Below are positions 16,720 through 24,062 of a DNA stretch of 64,000 bases, piece after piece. The notes beneath the pieces are model-generated. The model was not told the DNA's origin. It made no database searches and saw only the letters and a program-made list of their open reading frames with translations. Position 1 is the first letter of the stretch, and each line of letters starts with the position of its first letter. Position numbers and translations under genes: made by a program. The stretch comes from Sva-07 sp963716095 (GTDB taxonomy: Bacteria; Actinomycetota; Acidimicrobiia; Acidimicrobiales; Ilumatobacteraceae), in contig CAVQSV010000005.1 in assembly GCA_963716095.1 (NCBI GenBank), positions 186,001 to 250,000 on the forward strand, read 5' to 3'.

Positions 16720-17625
16720 ATGCAGACGCTGCGCACACCCGACGAACGATTCGACGGCCTCGAGGGCTACCCGTTCGAGCCGCACTACGCCGAGATCGCC
16801 GACGGCGACGGCGGCACGCTGCGAGTTCACTATCTCGACGAGGGGCCCGCCGATGCCGCACCCGTGCTGCTGATGCACGGCGAGCCGTCGTGGAGCTACC
16901 TCTATCGGCACATGATCCCGCCGCTGGTCGCCGCCGGGCACCGGGTGATCGCCCCGGACCTGGTCGGCTTCGGCCGCAGCGACAAGCCGACCGAGATGAG
17001 CGACTACAGCTACGCCCGCCACGTCGAGTGGATGCGCGAGCTGCTGTTCGATCGGCTCGACCTCCGTGACATCACCTACTTCGGCCAGGACTGGGGTGGG
17101 CTGATCGGGCTCCGCCTCGTTGCGCTCGACCCGGACCGCTATGCGCGAGTCGCCGTCGGCAACACCGGTCTCCCGACCGGCCACGGCCCAGCCAGCGACG
17201 CCTTCATGGCGTGGCAGAAGTTCTCGCAGGAGTCACCGGAGTTCCCGATCGGCCAGATCATCAACGGGGGATCGGCGACCGATCTGACCGCTGAGGTGAT
17301 CGCCGGGTACGACGCGCCCTTCCCCGACGATTCCTACAAGGCGGGCGCCCGGATCTTCCCGAGCTACGTCCCCACCAGCCCGGACGACCCGGCGAGCGCC
17401 GCCAACATCGCTGCCTGGGAGGTGCTCAGCCGGTTCGAGAAGCCGTTCCTGACCTGCTTCAGCGATCAGGATGCCGTGACCAAGGGTGGTGACGCTCCCT
17501 TCTTGGCGAAGGTCCCGGGAACGGAAGGGCAGCCGCACGTCACGATCGAGGGCGGCGGTCACTTCCTCCAGGAGGACCGGGGCCCGGAACTCGCCGACGT
17601 GCTGATCAACTTCATCGGATCCTGA
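16720..17625 (+). CDS. dhmA: Haloalkane dehalogenase (HLD-I type)
   Basis: 301 residues of the alpha/beta-hydrolase fold, close to the usual 300 of haloalkane dehalogenases. HGEPSWSYLYR is the family's oxyanion-hole segment, and FGQDWGGLIGLR contains the nucleophile Asp124 followed by the halide-binding Trp125. The acid is probably Asp in CFSDQDAVTKGGD, and the base His in EGGGHFLQED. The enzyme removes halide from haloalkanes by hydrolysis to alcohols. An AGGAGA Shine-Dalgarno (about 16708-16713) precedes the ATG. It sits 21 nt after the MBL gene in the sulfatase operon. Marine actinobacteria meet natural organohalides, which fits. Confidence 0.88.
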   Translation: MQTLRTPDERFDGLEGYPFEPHYAEIADGDGGTLRVHYLDEGPADAAPVLLMHGEPSWSYLYRHMIPPLVAAGHRVIAPDLVGFGRSDKPTEMSDYSYARHVEWMRELLFDRLDLRDITYFGQDWGGLIGLRLVALDPDRYARVAVGNTGLPTGHGPASDAFMAWQKFSQESPEFPIGQIINGGSATDLTAEVIAGYDAPFPDDSYKAGARIFPSYVPTSPDDPASAANIAAWEVLSRFEKPFLTCFSDQDAVTKGGDAPFLAKVPGTEGQPHVTIEGGGHFLQEDRGPELADVLINFIGS

Positions 17626-17640
17626 TGTCGGTCCCCGGAA

Positions 17641-17680
17641 CGATGAGCCAGACCCGCACATGTGGTGTGTTCGCTCATCG
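17641..17680. repeat. Dispersed 40-bp hairpin repeat, copy B (inverted)
   Basis: Outer arms CGATGAGC / GCTCATCG (17641-17648, 17673-17680). Read on the minus strand, the centre (ACACACCACATGTGCGGG) matches copy C at 62388-62427 (ACACACCAGATCTGCGGG), so the two copies are in opposite orientation. It lies between two co-directional genes inside an operon. Confidence 0.8.
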
Positions 17681-17695
17681 CTGCGCGGTGGCGTC

Positions 17696-18163
17696 GTGAT
17701 CGTCGTCGAACGAACGCGGACGATCGGGTCGCCGGCCGTCGCCGTGTGGGACGTGCTCGCCGACTTCGATCGGCTGGCCGACTGGGCCGACAACGCCGAC
17801 CACACCGCATGGCTCGACGACCCCGCGCCCGACGGTCGCATGGTCGGTCGAGCACGACGCGTCCAGGCCGGGCGGGTCGTGCTCGTCGAGACGATCACCG
17901 CGTGGGAACCGATGACCCGACTCGCCTACGACCTGGGCGGGCTTCCGCCGATCGTGCAGTCCGCCACCAACGAGTGGCGACTCGTCGCCGACCCGTCGAA
18001 TGCGGACTCGACGGTCGTGACGCTGGCGACGCACGTCGACTGCGGCCCACGTCCACCGCAACAGCTGATCGCCCGACTGGTGGGCAAGCGGCTCGCCAAG
18101 GCCTCCGACGTGATGCTCGCCGGACTCGCCCAACGCCTCGAAACGACAGGAGCACACCCGTGA
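17696..18163 (+). CDS. SRPBCC-family (polyketide cyclase/START-like) protein
   Basis: 155 residues. The fold signature is visible at both ends: VERTRTIGSPAVAVWDVLADFDRLADWADNADH at the start, and a long C-terminal helix LIARLVGKRLAKASDVMLAGLAQRL. Such helix-grip proteins bind hydrophobic ligands. GTG 17696 is the first start after hairpin copy B. The stop overlaps the GTG of the next gene (GTGA). It may bind or help process a substrate of the sulfatase operon; no catalytic residues can be named. Confidence 0.8.
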   Translation: MIVVERTRTIGSPAVAVWDVLADFDRLADWADNADHTAWLDDPAPDGRMVGRARRVQAGRVVLVETITAWEPMTRLAYDLGGLPPIVQSATNEWRLVADPSNADSTVVTLATHVDCGPRPPQQLIARLVGKRLAKASDVMLAGLAQRLETTGAHP

Positions 18164-20751
18164 CCCGACCCGACGTCATCGTGATCATGACCGATCAAGA
18201 GCGTGCGGCACCGCCGTACGAATCCGATGCGCTGCAGCAGTGGCGTGACACGACACTGACCGGGCGGAAGTGGTTCGCCGACCACGGTGTGTCGTTCGAG
18301 CGGCACTACACCGGGTCGCTCGCCTGCGTACCGAGTCGACCGACGCTGTTCACCGGCCAGTATCCGGACCTGCACGGCGTCACCCAGACCGACGGACTCG
18401 GCAAGCTGCACGACGACTCGCGACTGCGATGGCTGCCCGAGGGCGAAGTTCCGACGCTCGGGAACTGGTTCCGTGCGGCCGGCTACGACACCCACTACGA
18501 CGGCAAGTGGCACATCAGCCATGCCGACCTGACCGATCCCGCGACCGGCGAGGTCGTCGCGACCAACGACGACGACGGCAACGTCGACGACCTCGCCGTG
18601 CGGCGCTACCTCGACGCCGACCCGCTCGACCCATTCGGTTTCTCCGGCTGGGTCGGTCCCGAACCGCACGGGGCGCCGCTTGCGAACGCCGGCGTGCGGC
18701 GTGACCCGCTGATCGCCGCTCGCGTGGTGGCCTGGCTCGAGGATCGCTACGCCCGCCGCCTCGCCGGCGACACCGAGGCGCTGCGACCATTCCTGTTGGT
18801 GGCGAGCTTCGTCAACCCGCACGACATCGTGCTGTTCCCAGCGTGGGTCCGGCAGGGCTCGCCGCTCGAGGCGGGCCCGCTCGATCCGCCGCACGTGCCG
18901 CCGTCGCCGACCGACGACGAGGACCTCTCGACCAAGCCGGCAGCGCAGATCGCCTACCGCGAGTCGTACCCGACGGGCTACGGGCCGGTCGCCCTCGTCG
19001 GCAAGTCGTATCGCGACAACGCCCAGGAGTACCGCGACCTCTACTACCGACTCCACGCCGAGGTCGACGCGCCGATCGATCAGGTGCGCGCCGCCATCAC
19101 TGCAGGCCACGAGGGCGGCGCCGCCCCCGATGCGGTGATCGTACGAACCGTCGATCACGGGGAGCTGCTCGGCGCCCACGGCGGGCTGCACCAGAAGTGG
19201 TTCAACCTGTACGACGAGGCGACCCGGGTGCCGTTCGAGGTGGTCCGCCTCGGAGCGAACTCGACCGGTGCCCGTGTGATCGATGACGCACCCACCTCGC
19301 ACGTCGACCTCGTGCCGACGCTGCTCGGTGCCGCCGGGATCGACGAGGCCGCCACCGCGGAGATGCTGCGCCACGATTTCAGCGAGGTGCACCCGCTGCC
19401 GGGACGGAACCTGATGCCGGTCGTCGACGGAACGTCAGCGCCGGACCGGAACCGGCCGGTGTATGTCCTGACCAGGGACAACATGCTCGAAGGCGACTCC
19501 GGCGCCTCCGGTTTCGCCCGTCGGATCGGGCGGGCCAGCAAACCGCCGGCGCCGCTGCGGATCAAGGTGCCCGCCCATGTCGGCGCCAACTTCGAAGGCG
19601 TCGTCGTGCGGGTCGAGGAGGCAGACGCTGCTGGCGGAGGCGGCCACCTCTGGAAGCTGGTGCGCACCTTCGACGACCCGGCCACGTGGACCGAACCCGG
19701 TGTGCGCCAGCTCGCTGCGAACGGTCTTCGCGGTGAGGAGTATCGAACCGAACCGCTGGCCGATCAGTGGGAGCTCTACGACCTGACCGCCGATCCCGTC
19801 GAACACGTCAACCGATGGCGCGACGGCTCGGCCACGGCGGTGTTCGATCACCTCCGGGTGGTGCTCAAGGAAGAGCGCGCACGCTCGGTGCCAGAGCGCA
19901 ACGTGCCGTGGCCGTACGCACGGCGTCGCCCGACGACTCCGCCGACCAAGCGGGTGCCGCCGCCGGCGAGGCTGTTGCGCAAGGGCCTCCAGAAGCTCGG
20001 CCTGCATCCCGACGACCCTGACGCACGCGATTTCGAGTTGCTCGGCAAGCGGGCGCTGATCGTGTGCACGAACCACGGTGTGCTCGACATCGGCAAGGCG
20101 ACCGGTGTGTTCGCCAGCGAGATGACCGTGCCGTACTACGCATTCCTCGACGCCGGCATGTTCGTCGACCTCGCCAGCCCGAACGGGGGAGTGATCCCGG
20201 TCGATCCGCAGAGCGTCAAGCCGGTGATCCGCAGCGCTGAGGACGACCGTTTCCTCGCCGACGACGACCTGCGCGAGAAGGTGGGCAACTCCCTCGCAAT
20301 CGGCGACGTCGACATCGCGTCGTACGACGTGGTGTTCCTCGCCGGCGGGTGGGGCGCTGCGTTCGACCTGGGGACATCTGATGCGCTCGGCGGGAAGATC
20401 ACCGAGGCGAACACGCTCGGCAAGGTGATCGGTGGCGTGTGTCACGGCCCACTCGGGCTGCTCAAGGCAACCGCACCCGACGGCAGGCCACTGGTGGAGG
20501 GGCGCAAGATCTCCGCCGTCACCGACAAGCAGGTGCGCGAGTTGGGGATCGAGTCGACGCCGCAGCACCCGGAGACCGAGCTGCGCGCCGCCGGCGCCGA
20601 GTTCGAGAGCGAATCGGCGCGACGTGACCCGCTTGCCAACCATTGGGTCGTCGACGGCAACCTCGTCACCGGCCAGAACCAGAACGCCGGGCCGATGGTG
20701 GCCCGGGAGATGATGCAGATCCTCACGGATCGAGAGGGAGCGACCGCATGA
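18160..20751 (+). CDS. Sulfatase fused to a C-terminal DJ-1/PfpI domain
   Basis: 863 residues in one unbroken frame. Residues 1 to about 600 are a type I sulfatase: DVIVIMTDQE opens the metal site, Cys56 in SLACVPSRPTLFTGQYP is the formylglycine site (CxPxR), YDGKWHIS follows, and TVDHGELLGAHGG is the late metal-site segment. After a basic Pro-rich linker (about 590-627), residues 628-860 form a DJ-1/PfpI domain: KRALIVCTNHG, VFLAGGWGAAFDL, and the nucleophile elbow GVCHGPLGLL with Cys761, as in Hsp31-like glyoxalases/amidotransferase-like proteins. The GTG start overlaps the SRPBCC stop and the stop overlaps the next gene. The fusion is unusual; channelling of a reactive aldehyde or ketone product is only a guess. 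Confidence 0.88.
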   Translation: MTRPDVIVIMTDQERAAPPYESDALQQWRDTTLTGRKWFADHGVSFERHYTGSLACVPSRPTLFTGQYPDLHGVTQTDGLGKLHDDSRLRWLPEGEVPTLGNWFRAAGYDTHYDGKWHISHADLTDPATGEVVATNDDDGNVDDLAVRRYLDADPLDPFGFSGWVGPEPHGAPLANAGVRRDPLIAARVVAWLEDRYARRLAGDTEALRPFLLVASFVNPHDIVLFPAWVRQGSPLEAGPLDPPHVPPSPTDDEDLSTKPAAQIAYRESYPTGYGPVALVGKSYRDNAQEYRDLYYRLHAEVDAPIDQVRAAITAGHEGGAAPDAVIVRTVDHGELLGAHGGLHQKWFNLYDEATRVPFEVVRLGANSTGARVIDDAPTSHVDLVPTLLGAAGIDEAATAEMLRHDFSEVHPLPGRNLMPVVDGTSAPDRNRPVYVLTRDNMLEGDSGASGFARRIGRASKPPAPLRIKVPAHVGANFEGVVVRVEEADAAGGGGHLWKLVRTFDDPATWTEPGVRQLAANGLRGEEYRTEPLADQWELYDLTADPVEHVNRWRDGSATAVFDHLRVVLKEERARSVPERNVPWPYARRRPTTPPTKRVPPPARLLRKGLQKLGLHPDDPDARDFELLGKRALIVCTNHGVLDIGKATGVFASEMTVPYYAFLDAGMFVDLASPNGGVIPVDPQSVKPVIRSAEDDRFLADDDLREKVGNSLAIGDVDIASYDVVFLAGGWGAAFDLGTSDALGGKITEANTLGKVIGGVCHGPLGLLKATAPDGRPLVEGRKISAVTDKQVRELGIESTPQHPETELRAAGAEFESESARRDPLANHWVVDGNLVTGQNQNAGPMVAREMMQILTDREGATA

Positions 20752-21584
20752 GCGACAACTCGGGCACCCCCCGGTACGGCAGCGTCGATCACGAGTACGG
20801 CATGCGATTGGCAACCACGCCGCCCGAGGATGACGGCCCGGTGTGGATGGTCAACTTGATGAAGTACCGAGACGTCGCGGACTATGCCGACGGTCGCGAG
20901 TCGACGATCAGCGGTCGCGAAGCCGACGATCTCTACACGCCACTCGGCCCGCTGGCTGCCGTCGGCGCCGAGCTCGTGTTCGTCGGCGACGTCGAGCAGC
21001 AGTTGCTCGGCGATGCCCCGGTCTGGGACCGCGTCGGTGTCGTGAAGTACCCGACCCGGCGTTCGTTCATCGAGATGCAGTCGCGTCCCGACTTCCAGAA
21101 GCAGCATGCTCACAAGGACGCCGGCATGGCCGAGACGATCGTGATCGGCTGCCAGCCGATCGACGTGCCGACCGCGCCGGACGGGACCTCACCGGTCGAC
21201 TGGGCCGACGTACCGCACCCGCCGACCGATGACGACGGCCCGGCGATGGTGATCCACGTCCTCAAGTACAACGACGCCGCTGCCGCCTCGATCACCCCTG
21301 CGGACATGGCGGCGTATCAGCGAGCTGCCGGCGATGTCGCCATCCCACACGGCGTGCGGATCTCGGGCTGGTTCGCCGCCGAGGGCACGATTCTCGGCGA
21401 CGGCCGCGCATGGGATCAGGTGCGCTTCAACCTGTTCCCGAGCAAGGCGGCGTTCATGGCCGTGGTGATGGACCCCGCTCGGCTCGAGGCGCAGAAGTCG
21501 AGCCGAGAACCGGCGATCGCCGACACCTACACGATGATCGTCCGCCCCACGATCGACCACATCGCCGACAGCCTCGTTCCGTAG
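20748..21584 (+). CDS. Tandem DUF1330-like (ferredoxin-like dimeric barrel) protein
   Basis: 278 residues containing two related halves. Each half opens with DGPVWMVNLMKYRD or DGPAMVIHVLKYND, has a Tyr/Phe-rich middle (DRVGVVKYPTRRSFIEM; DQVRFNLFPSKAAFMAV) and ends around a DxYTMIV or AETIVIG strand, as in DUF1330/dimeric alpha-beta barrel proteins. An ATGA overlap couples it to the sulfatase-DJ-1 gene; last gene of the operon. No enzymatic role is known for this family in such a setting. Confidence 0.75.
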   Translation: MSDNSGTPRYGSVDHEYGMRLATTPPEDDGPVWMVNLMKYRDVADYADGRESTISGREADDLYTPLGPLAAVGAELVFVGDVEQQLLGDAPVWDRVGVVKYPTRRSFIEMQSRPDFQKQHAHKDAGMAETIVIGCQPIDVPTAPDGTSPVDWADVPHPPTDDDGPAMVIHVLKYNDAAAASITPADMAAYQRAAGDVAIPHGVRISGWFAAEGTILGDGRAWDQVRFNLFPSKAAFMAVVMDPARLEAQKSSREPAIADTYTMIVRPTIDHIADSLVP

Positions 21585-21698
21585 CTCGGACGCAGCGCGC
21601 CACGCCGACAGCCTCGCCGTAGCCCGGACCGCAAGCGGTGAGTTTCCGCGCCGACAGCCTCGCTCCGTAGCTCGGACGCGCAAGCGATGAGTTTCCGC
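21564..21698. repeat. Imperfect tandem repeat covering the 3' end of the DUF1330-like gene
   Basis: Three units starting GCCGACAGCCTCG at 21564, 21604 and 21650 (about 40, 46 and 49 bp) share the core CCGTAGCTCGGAC. The first unit holds the last codons and stop of the gene; the second and third share GCAAGCGRTGAGTTTCCGC. Confidence 0.85.
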
Positions 21699-21728
21699 GC
21701 CGACGGGTGTCGCGAAGACTCATCGCCT
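21683..21728. terminator. Hairpin after the catabolic operon
   Basis: GCGATGAGT and ACTCATCGC form a perfect 9-bp stem around GC-rich inner pairs (about 21683-21728), placed after the last gene of the operon. Probable terminator without a strong T-run. Confidence 0.5.
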
Positions 21729-21762
21729 GGGTGTGGCGGATGGGTGTGGCAGAGTCGGCGAG

Positions 21763-22299
21763 ATGAACGACGACCGCTACTTCGCGTTCCTGCGGGCGAT
21801 CAACACCGGGAAACGACGGTTGTCGAACGAGCAGCTGCTGGCGCCCTTCGAGGCGATGGGGTTCGGCGACGTTGCGGCCTATCAGGCGGCCGGCAACGTC
21901 ACGTTCCGTTCCGATGCGAAGGTCGACGAACGGCCGATCGAGTCAGCGCTTGCGACGGCGTACGGCTTCGAGACGCCGGCCTTCGTGCGGTCGACGGCGG
22001 AGCTCGCGGCGATCGTTGCTGCCGAGCCGTTCACGCCTGAAGCGGTCGCGGCCACTGCGGGCAAGGTTCAGGTCGCGTTCCTTCGGGTGGCGCCGTCCGA
22101 CGAACAACGTCACGCCGTCGCTGAGCTGGTGCCCGCCGAGGATCAGGTGCGCCTGATCGGTCGGGAGTGGTACTGGCTGCCGGTGGAGGGGATCAGCGCC
22201 TCGAAGCTGCCCGTCGGCCAGATCGAGGGGGTGCTCGGTGAGATGACCATTCGAACGTTGGGCACCGTGCAACGAATATCGGCCAAGTTCGCCGACTGA
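21763..22299 (+). CDS. DUF1697 family protein
   Basis: 178 residues. The opening RYFAFLRAINTGKRRLSNEQLLAPFEAMGFGDVAAYQAAGNVTFRSD is the standard DUF1697 N-terminus (usually FLRGINVG...M..LR..FE..GF..V.TY..SGNV.F). The C-terminus keeps the family's LGTVQRISAKFAD in place of the usual TxRNWxTVxKL. The family has no settled function. A separate gene after the repeat and hairpin; no clear -10 box was found. Confidence 0.88.
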   Translation: MNDDRYFAFLRAINTGKRRLSNEQLLAPFEAMGFGDVAAYQAAGNVTFRSDAKVDERPIESALATAYGFETPAFVRSTAELAAIVAAEPFTPEAVAATAGKVQVAFLRVAPSDEQRHAVAELVPAEDQVRLIGREWYWLPVEGISASKLPVGQIEGVLGEMTIRTLGTVQRISAKFAD

Positions 22300-22380
22300 C
22301 GCCTCGCGAGACTTCCGTTGTCGCCCGGAACCGATTGGCGAACGCTTGCCGACGCCGACGAGGATTCGGCTGTGCCATCG

Positions 22381-23016
22381 ATGAGCTCTCTGGCCGCATT
22401 CGCCGCGGTGTCGTTCGCGATCATCGTCATCCCTGGGCCGAGCGTGATGTTCGTCGTGGGCCGTGCCTTGTCGTTGGGGCGCAGAGCAGCGCTCGTCACC
22501 GTGGCCGGCAACGCGGCGGGGTTCTACGTGCAGGTCGTGCTCGTCGCCGTCGGTCTGGGCGCCATCGTCGAGCGATCGGTCGCAGTGTTCACGGCGATCA
22601 AACTGATCGGCGCGGCGTACCTCGTGTGGGTCGGCGTGCAGGCGATCATCCATCGGCGGCGAAATGCCCGAATGGCGGTCGAAGTCGAGGGTGCTGACGT
22701 GGTGGCCCATCGGTCGTTGTTCGTCGATGGCTTCGTGGTCGGCATCGCAAATCCGAAGACGATCGTGTTCTTCGCTGCGATCCTGCCGCAGTTCGTGGAG
22801 ACCGGCGGTGCGCCGGCCGGTGTGCAGATGTTGGCGTTGGGTGTCATCTTCGCGGTGATCGCGTTGGCATCCGACAGTGTGTGGGGCCTGGCCGCCGGGA
22901 GTGTGCGCGAGTGGTTCGTCGGTTCGCCACGTCGACTCGAGTTCATCGGTGCGGCCGGGGGACTGGCGATCGTCGGGCTCGGCCTACGGCTCGCGTTCAC
23001 CCGACGCAGCGATTGA
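22381..23016 (+). CDS. LysE/RhtB-family amino-acid exporter
   Basis: 211 residues with six likely membrane helices, the normal size for LysE/RhtB exporters. The family's first-helix signature AVSFAIIVIPGPSVMFVVGRALSLGRRAALVTVAGNAAG (PGPxxxxV, then GxxxGxxxxxGxxxG) is present, as is the middle motif FVVGIANPKTIVFFAAILPQFV (NPKxxxFFxxxxPQF). It exports amino acids or homoserine-lactone-like metabolites; the substrate is unknown. ATG 22381 preferred over GTG 22372. Confidence 0.9.
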   Translation: MSSLAAFAAVSFAIIVIPGPSVMFVVGRALSLGRRAALVTVAGNAAGFYVQVVLVAVGLGAIVERSVAVFTAIKLIGAAYLVWVGVQAIIHRRRNARMAVEVEGADVVAHRSLFVDGFVVGIANPKTIVFFAAILPQFVETGGAPAGVQMLALGVIFAVIALASDSVWGLAAGSVREWFVGSPRRLEFIGAAGGLAIVGLGLRLAFTRRSD

Positions 23017-23037
23017 AGCAGTTCGCGTGCCGGACCG

Positions 23038-23784
23038 ATGTCGCAGCGTCGCCGATCGATGCGCGGGAGCGAACAGATATTCGACATCACTGTTCCACCG
23101 CCGAGGCGTCGCGGTGGCGCCGGCTGGCCAGGCTGCTCGACACCGTGCCCGGTGTGTACGACGCGCTGGCCGATGGCCGAATCGGTGTCGCTCAGGCGCA
23201 CGAGCTCGCCCGGGCTCGCTCGAACCCTCGGTGCGGCGGCGGGCTGCGAACGCCCCTCACGGATCCGGAAGGCGGGCCAACGTCACCGTCAATCTCGTCG
23301 TCGACGAACGCACCTACACCGAGAACCTGGTCGACCACGGTCTGGCACCGCCATCCGCGCTCGACGGGGTCGTCGATCCAGGTCTCGGGCACCATCGCTG
23401 CGAGACCACCGCCGGGGCACCGGTGCACCCCGACGACGTGCTCGCCGCAACCATCCACGGCCACATCCGCCGGGTCGTACTCGACGGCGTGGGCGTCGTC
23501 ACCAACATGGGGCGCCGCCGCCGGTTGTTCACCGGGGCCGCCCGAGAGGCAGCGCAGCTGTCGGCCCGACGCTGCTCACGGCGTGGCTGCACCGTTCCGG
23601 CCGAACTCTGCGACATCGATCACGTCCACGACCACGCCAAGGGTGGTCCGACGGCACCCCGATGACCCCGACCGGTCAACCTCCGCCGGTCGCCGGAAGT
23701 GCGGGCCGACCACGCCCCGGGTTCATCGACGATCCCTTGCCGCTCGATCTCGACGGCTTCGACTCCGACTCCGACCCGCCCTGA
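23038..23784 (+). pseudogene. Remnant of an HNH endonuclease with DUF222 (13E12-type) domain
   Basis: Three frames are needed to read this stretch. The DUF222 piece (RLLDTVPGVYDALADGRIGVAQAHELARARS), a central piece (NVTVNLVVDERTYTENLVDHG, and further GAAREAAQLSARRCSRRGCTVPAELCDIDHVHDHAKGG with the HNH motif) and a tail (GFIDDPLPLDLDGF) follow each other. Most of the N-terminus of these roughly 400-residue proteins is missing, the NxxPLCRxHH end of the HNH motif is gone, and at least two frame changes are needed, so this is a decayed gene. Such genes are numerous, often multicopy, in actinobacteria. Confidence 0.7.
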
Positions 23785-23821
23785 TTGCAGCAGGCGCTCG
23801 GGAACTGAGCCCAGTCGGACG

Positions 23822-23998
23822 TCAGCTGGTGTCCGTCGACGCCCGACGGCGTTGTGCCCGAGCCCTCCGTTCGACGACCTCGCTCACTGCCAGCATCACC
23901 GCCGCCGCCACGAGACCCGCAATGATGCCGATCGTCAGCCAGGCGATCACGCCGACAATGATGACCGCGACCAGCCAGGTCATGTTGCGTTTCGACAC
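23822..23998 (-). CDS. Small membrane protein
   Basis: 58 residues with two hydrophobic stretches (TWLVAVIIVGVIAWLTI and GIIAGLVAAAVMLAVSEVV) joined tightly, followed by an Arg-rich tail. No family recognised. GTG 23998 (SKRNMTW) is chosen; ATG a few codons later is possible. It stands alone between the HNH remnant and the alkylsulfatase-like gene. Confidence 0.5.
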   Translation of the reverse strand: MSKRNMTWLVAVIIVGVIAWLTIGIIAGLVAAAVMLAVSEVVERRARAQRRRASTDTS

Positions 23999-24062
23999 CG
24001 TGCGACTCCTCTCGTGTGGGCGAACGGATGATGTCACGGGCAGCGCACCCCGTCGGGGATGG

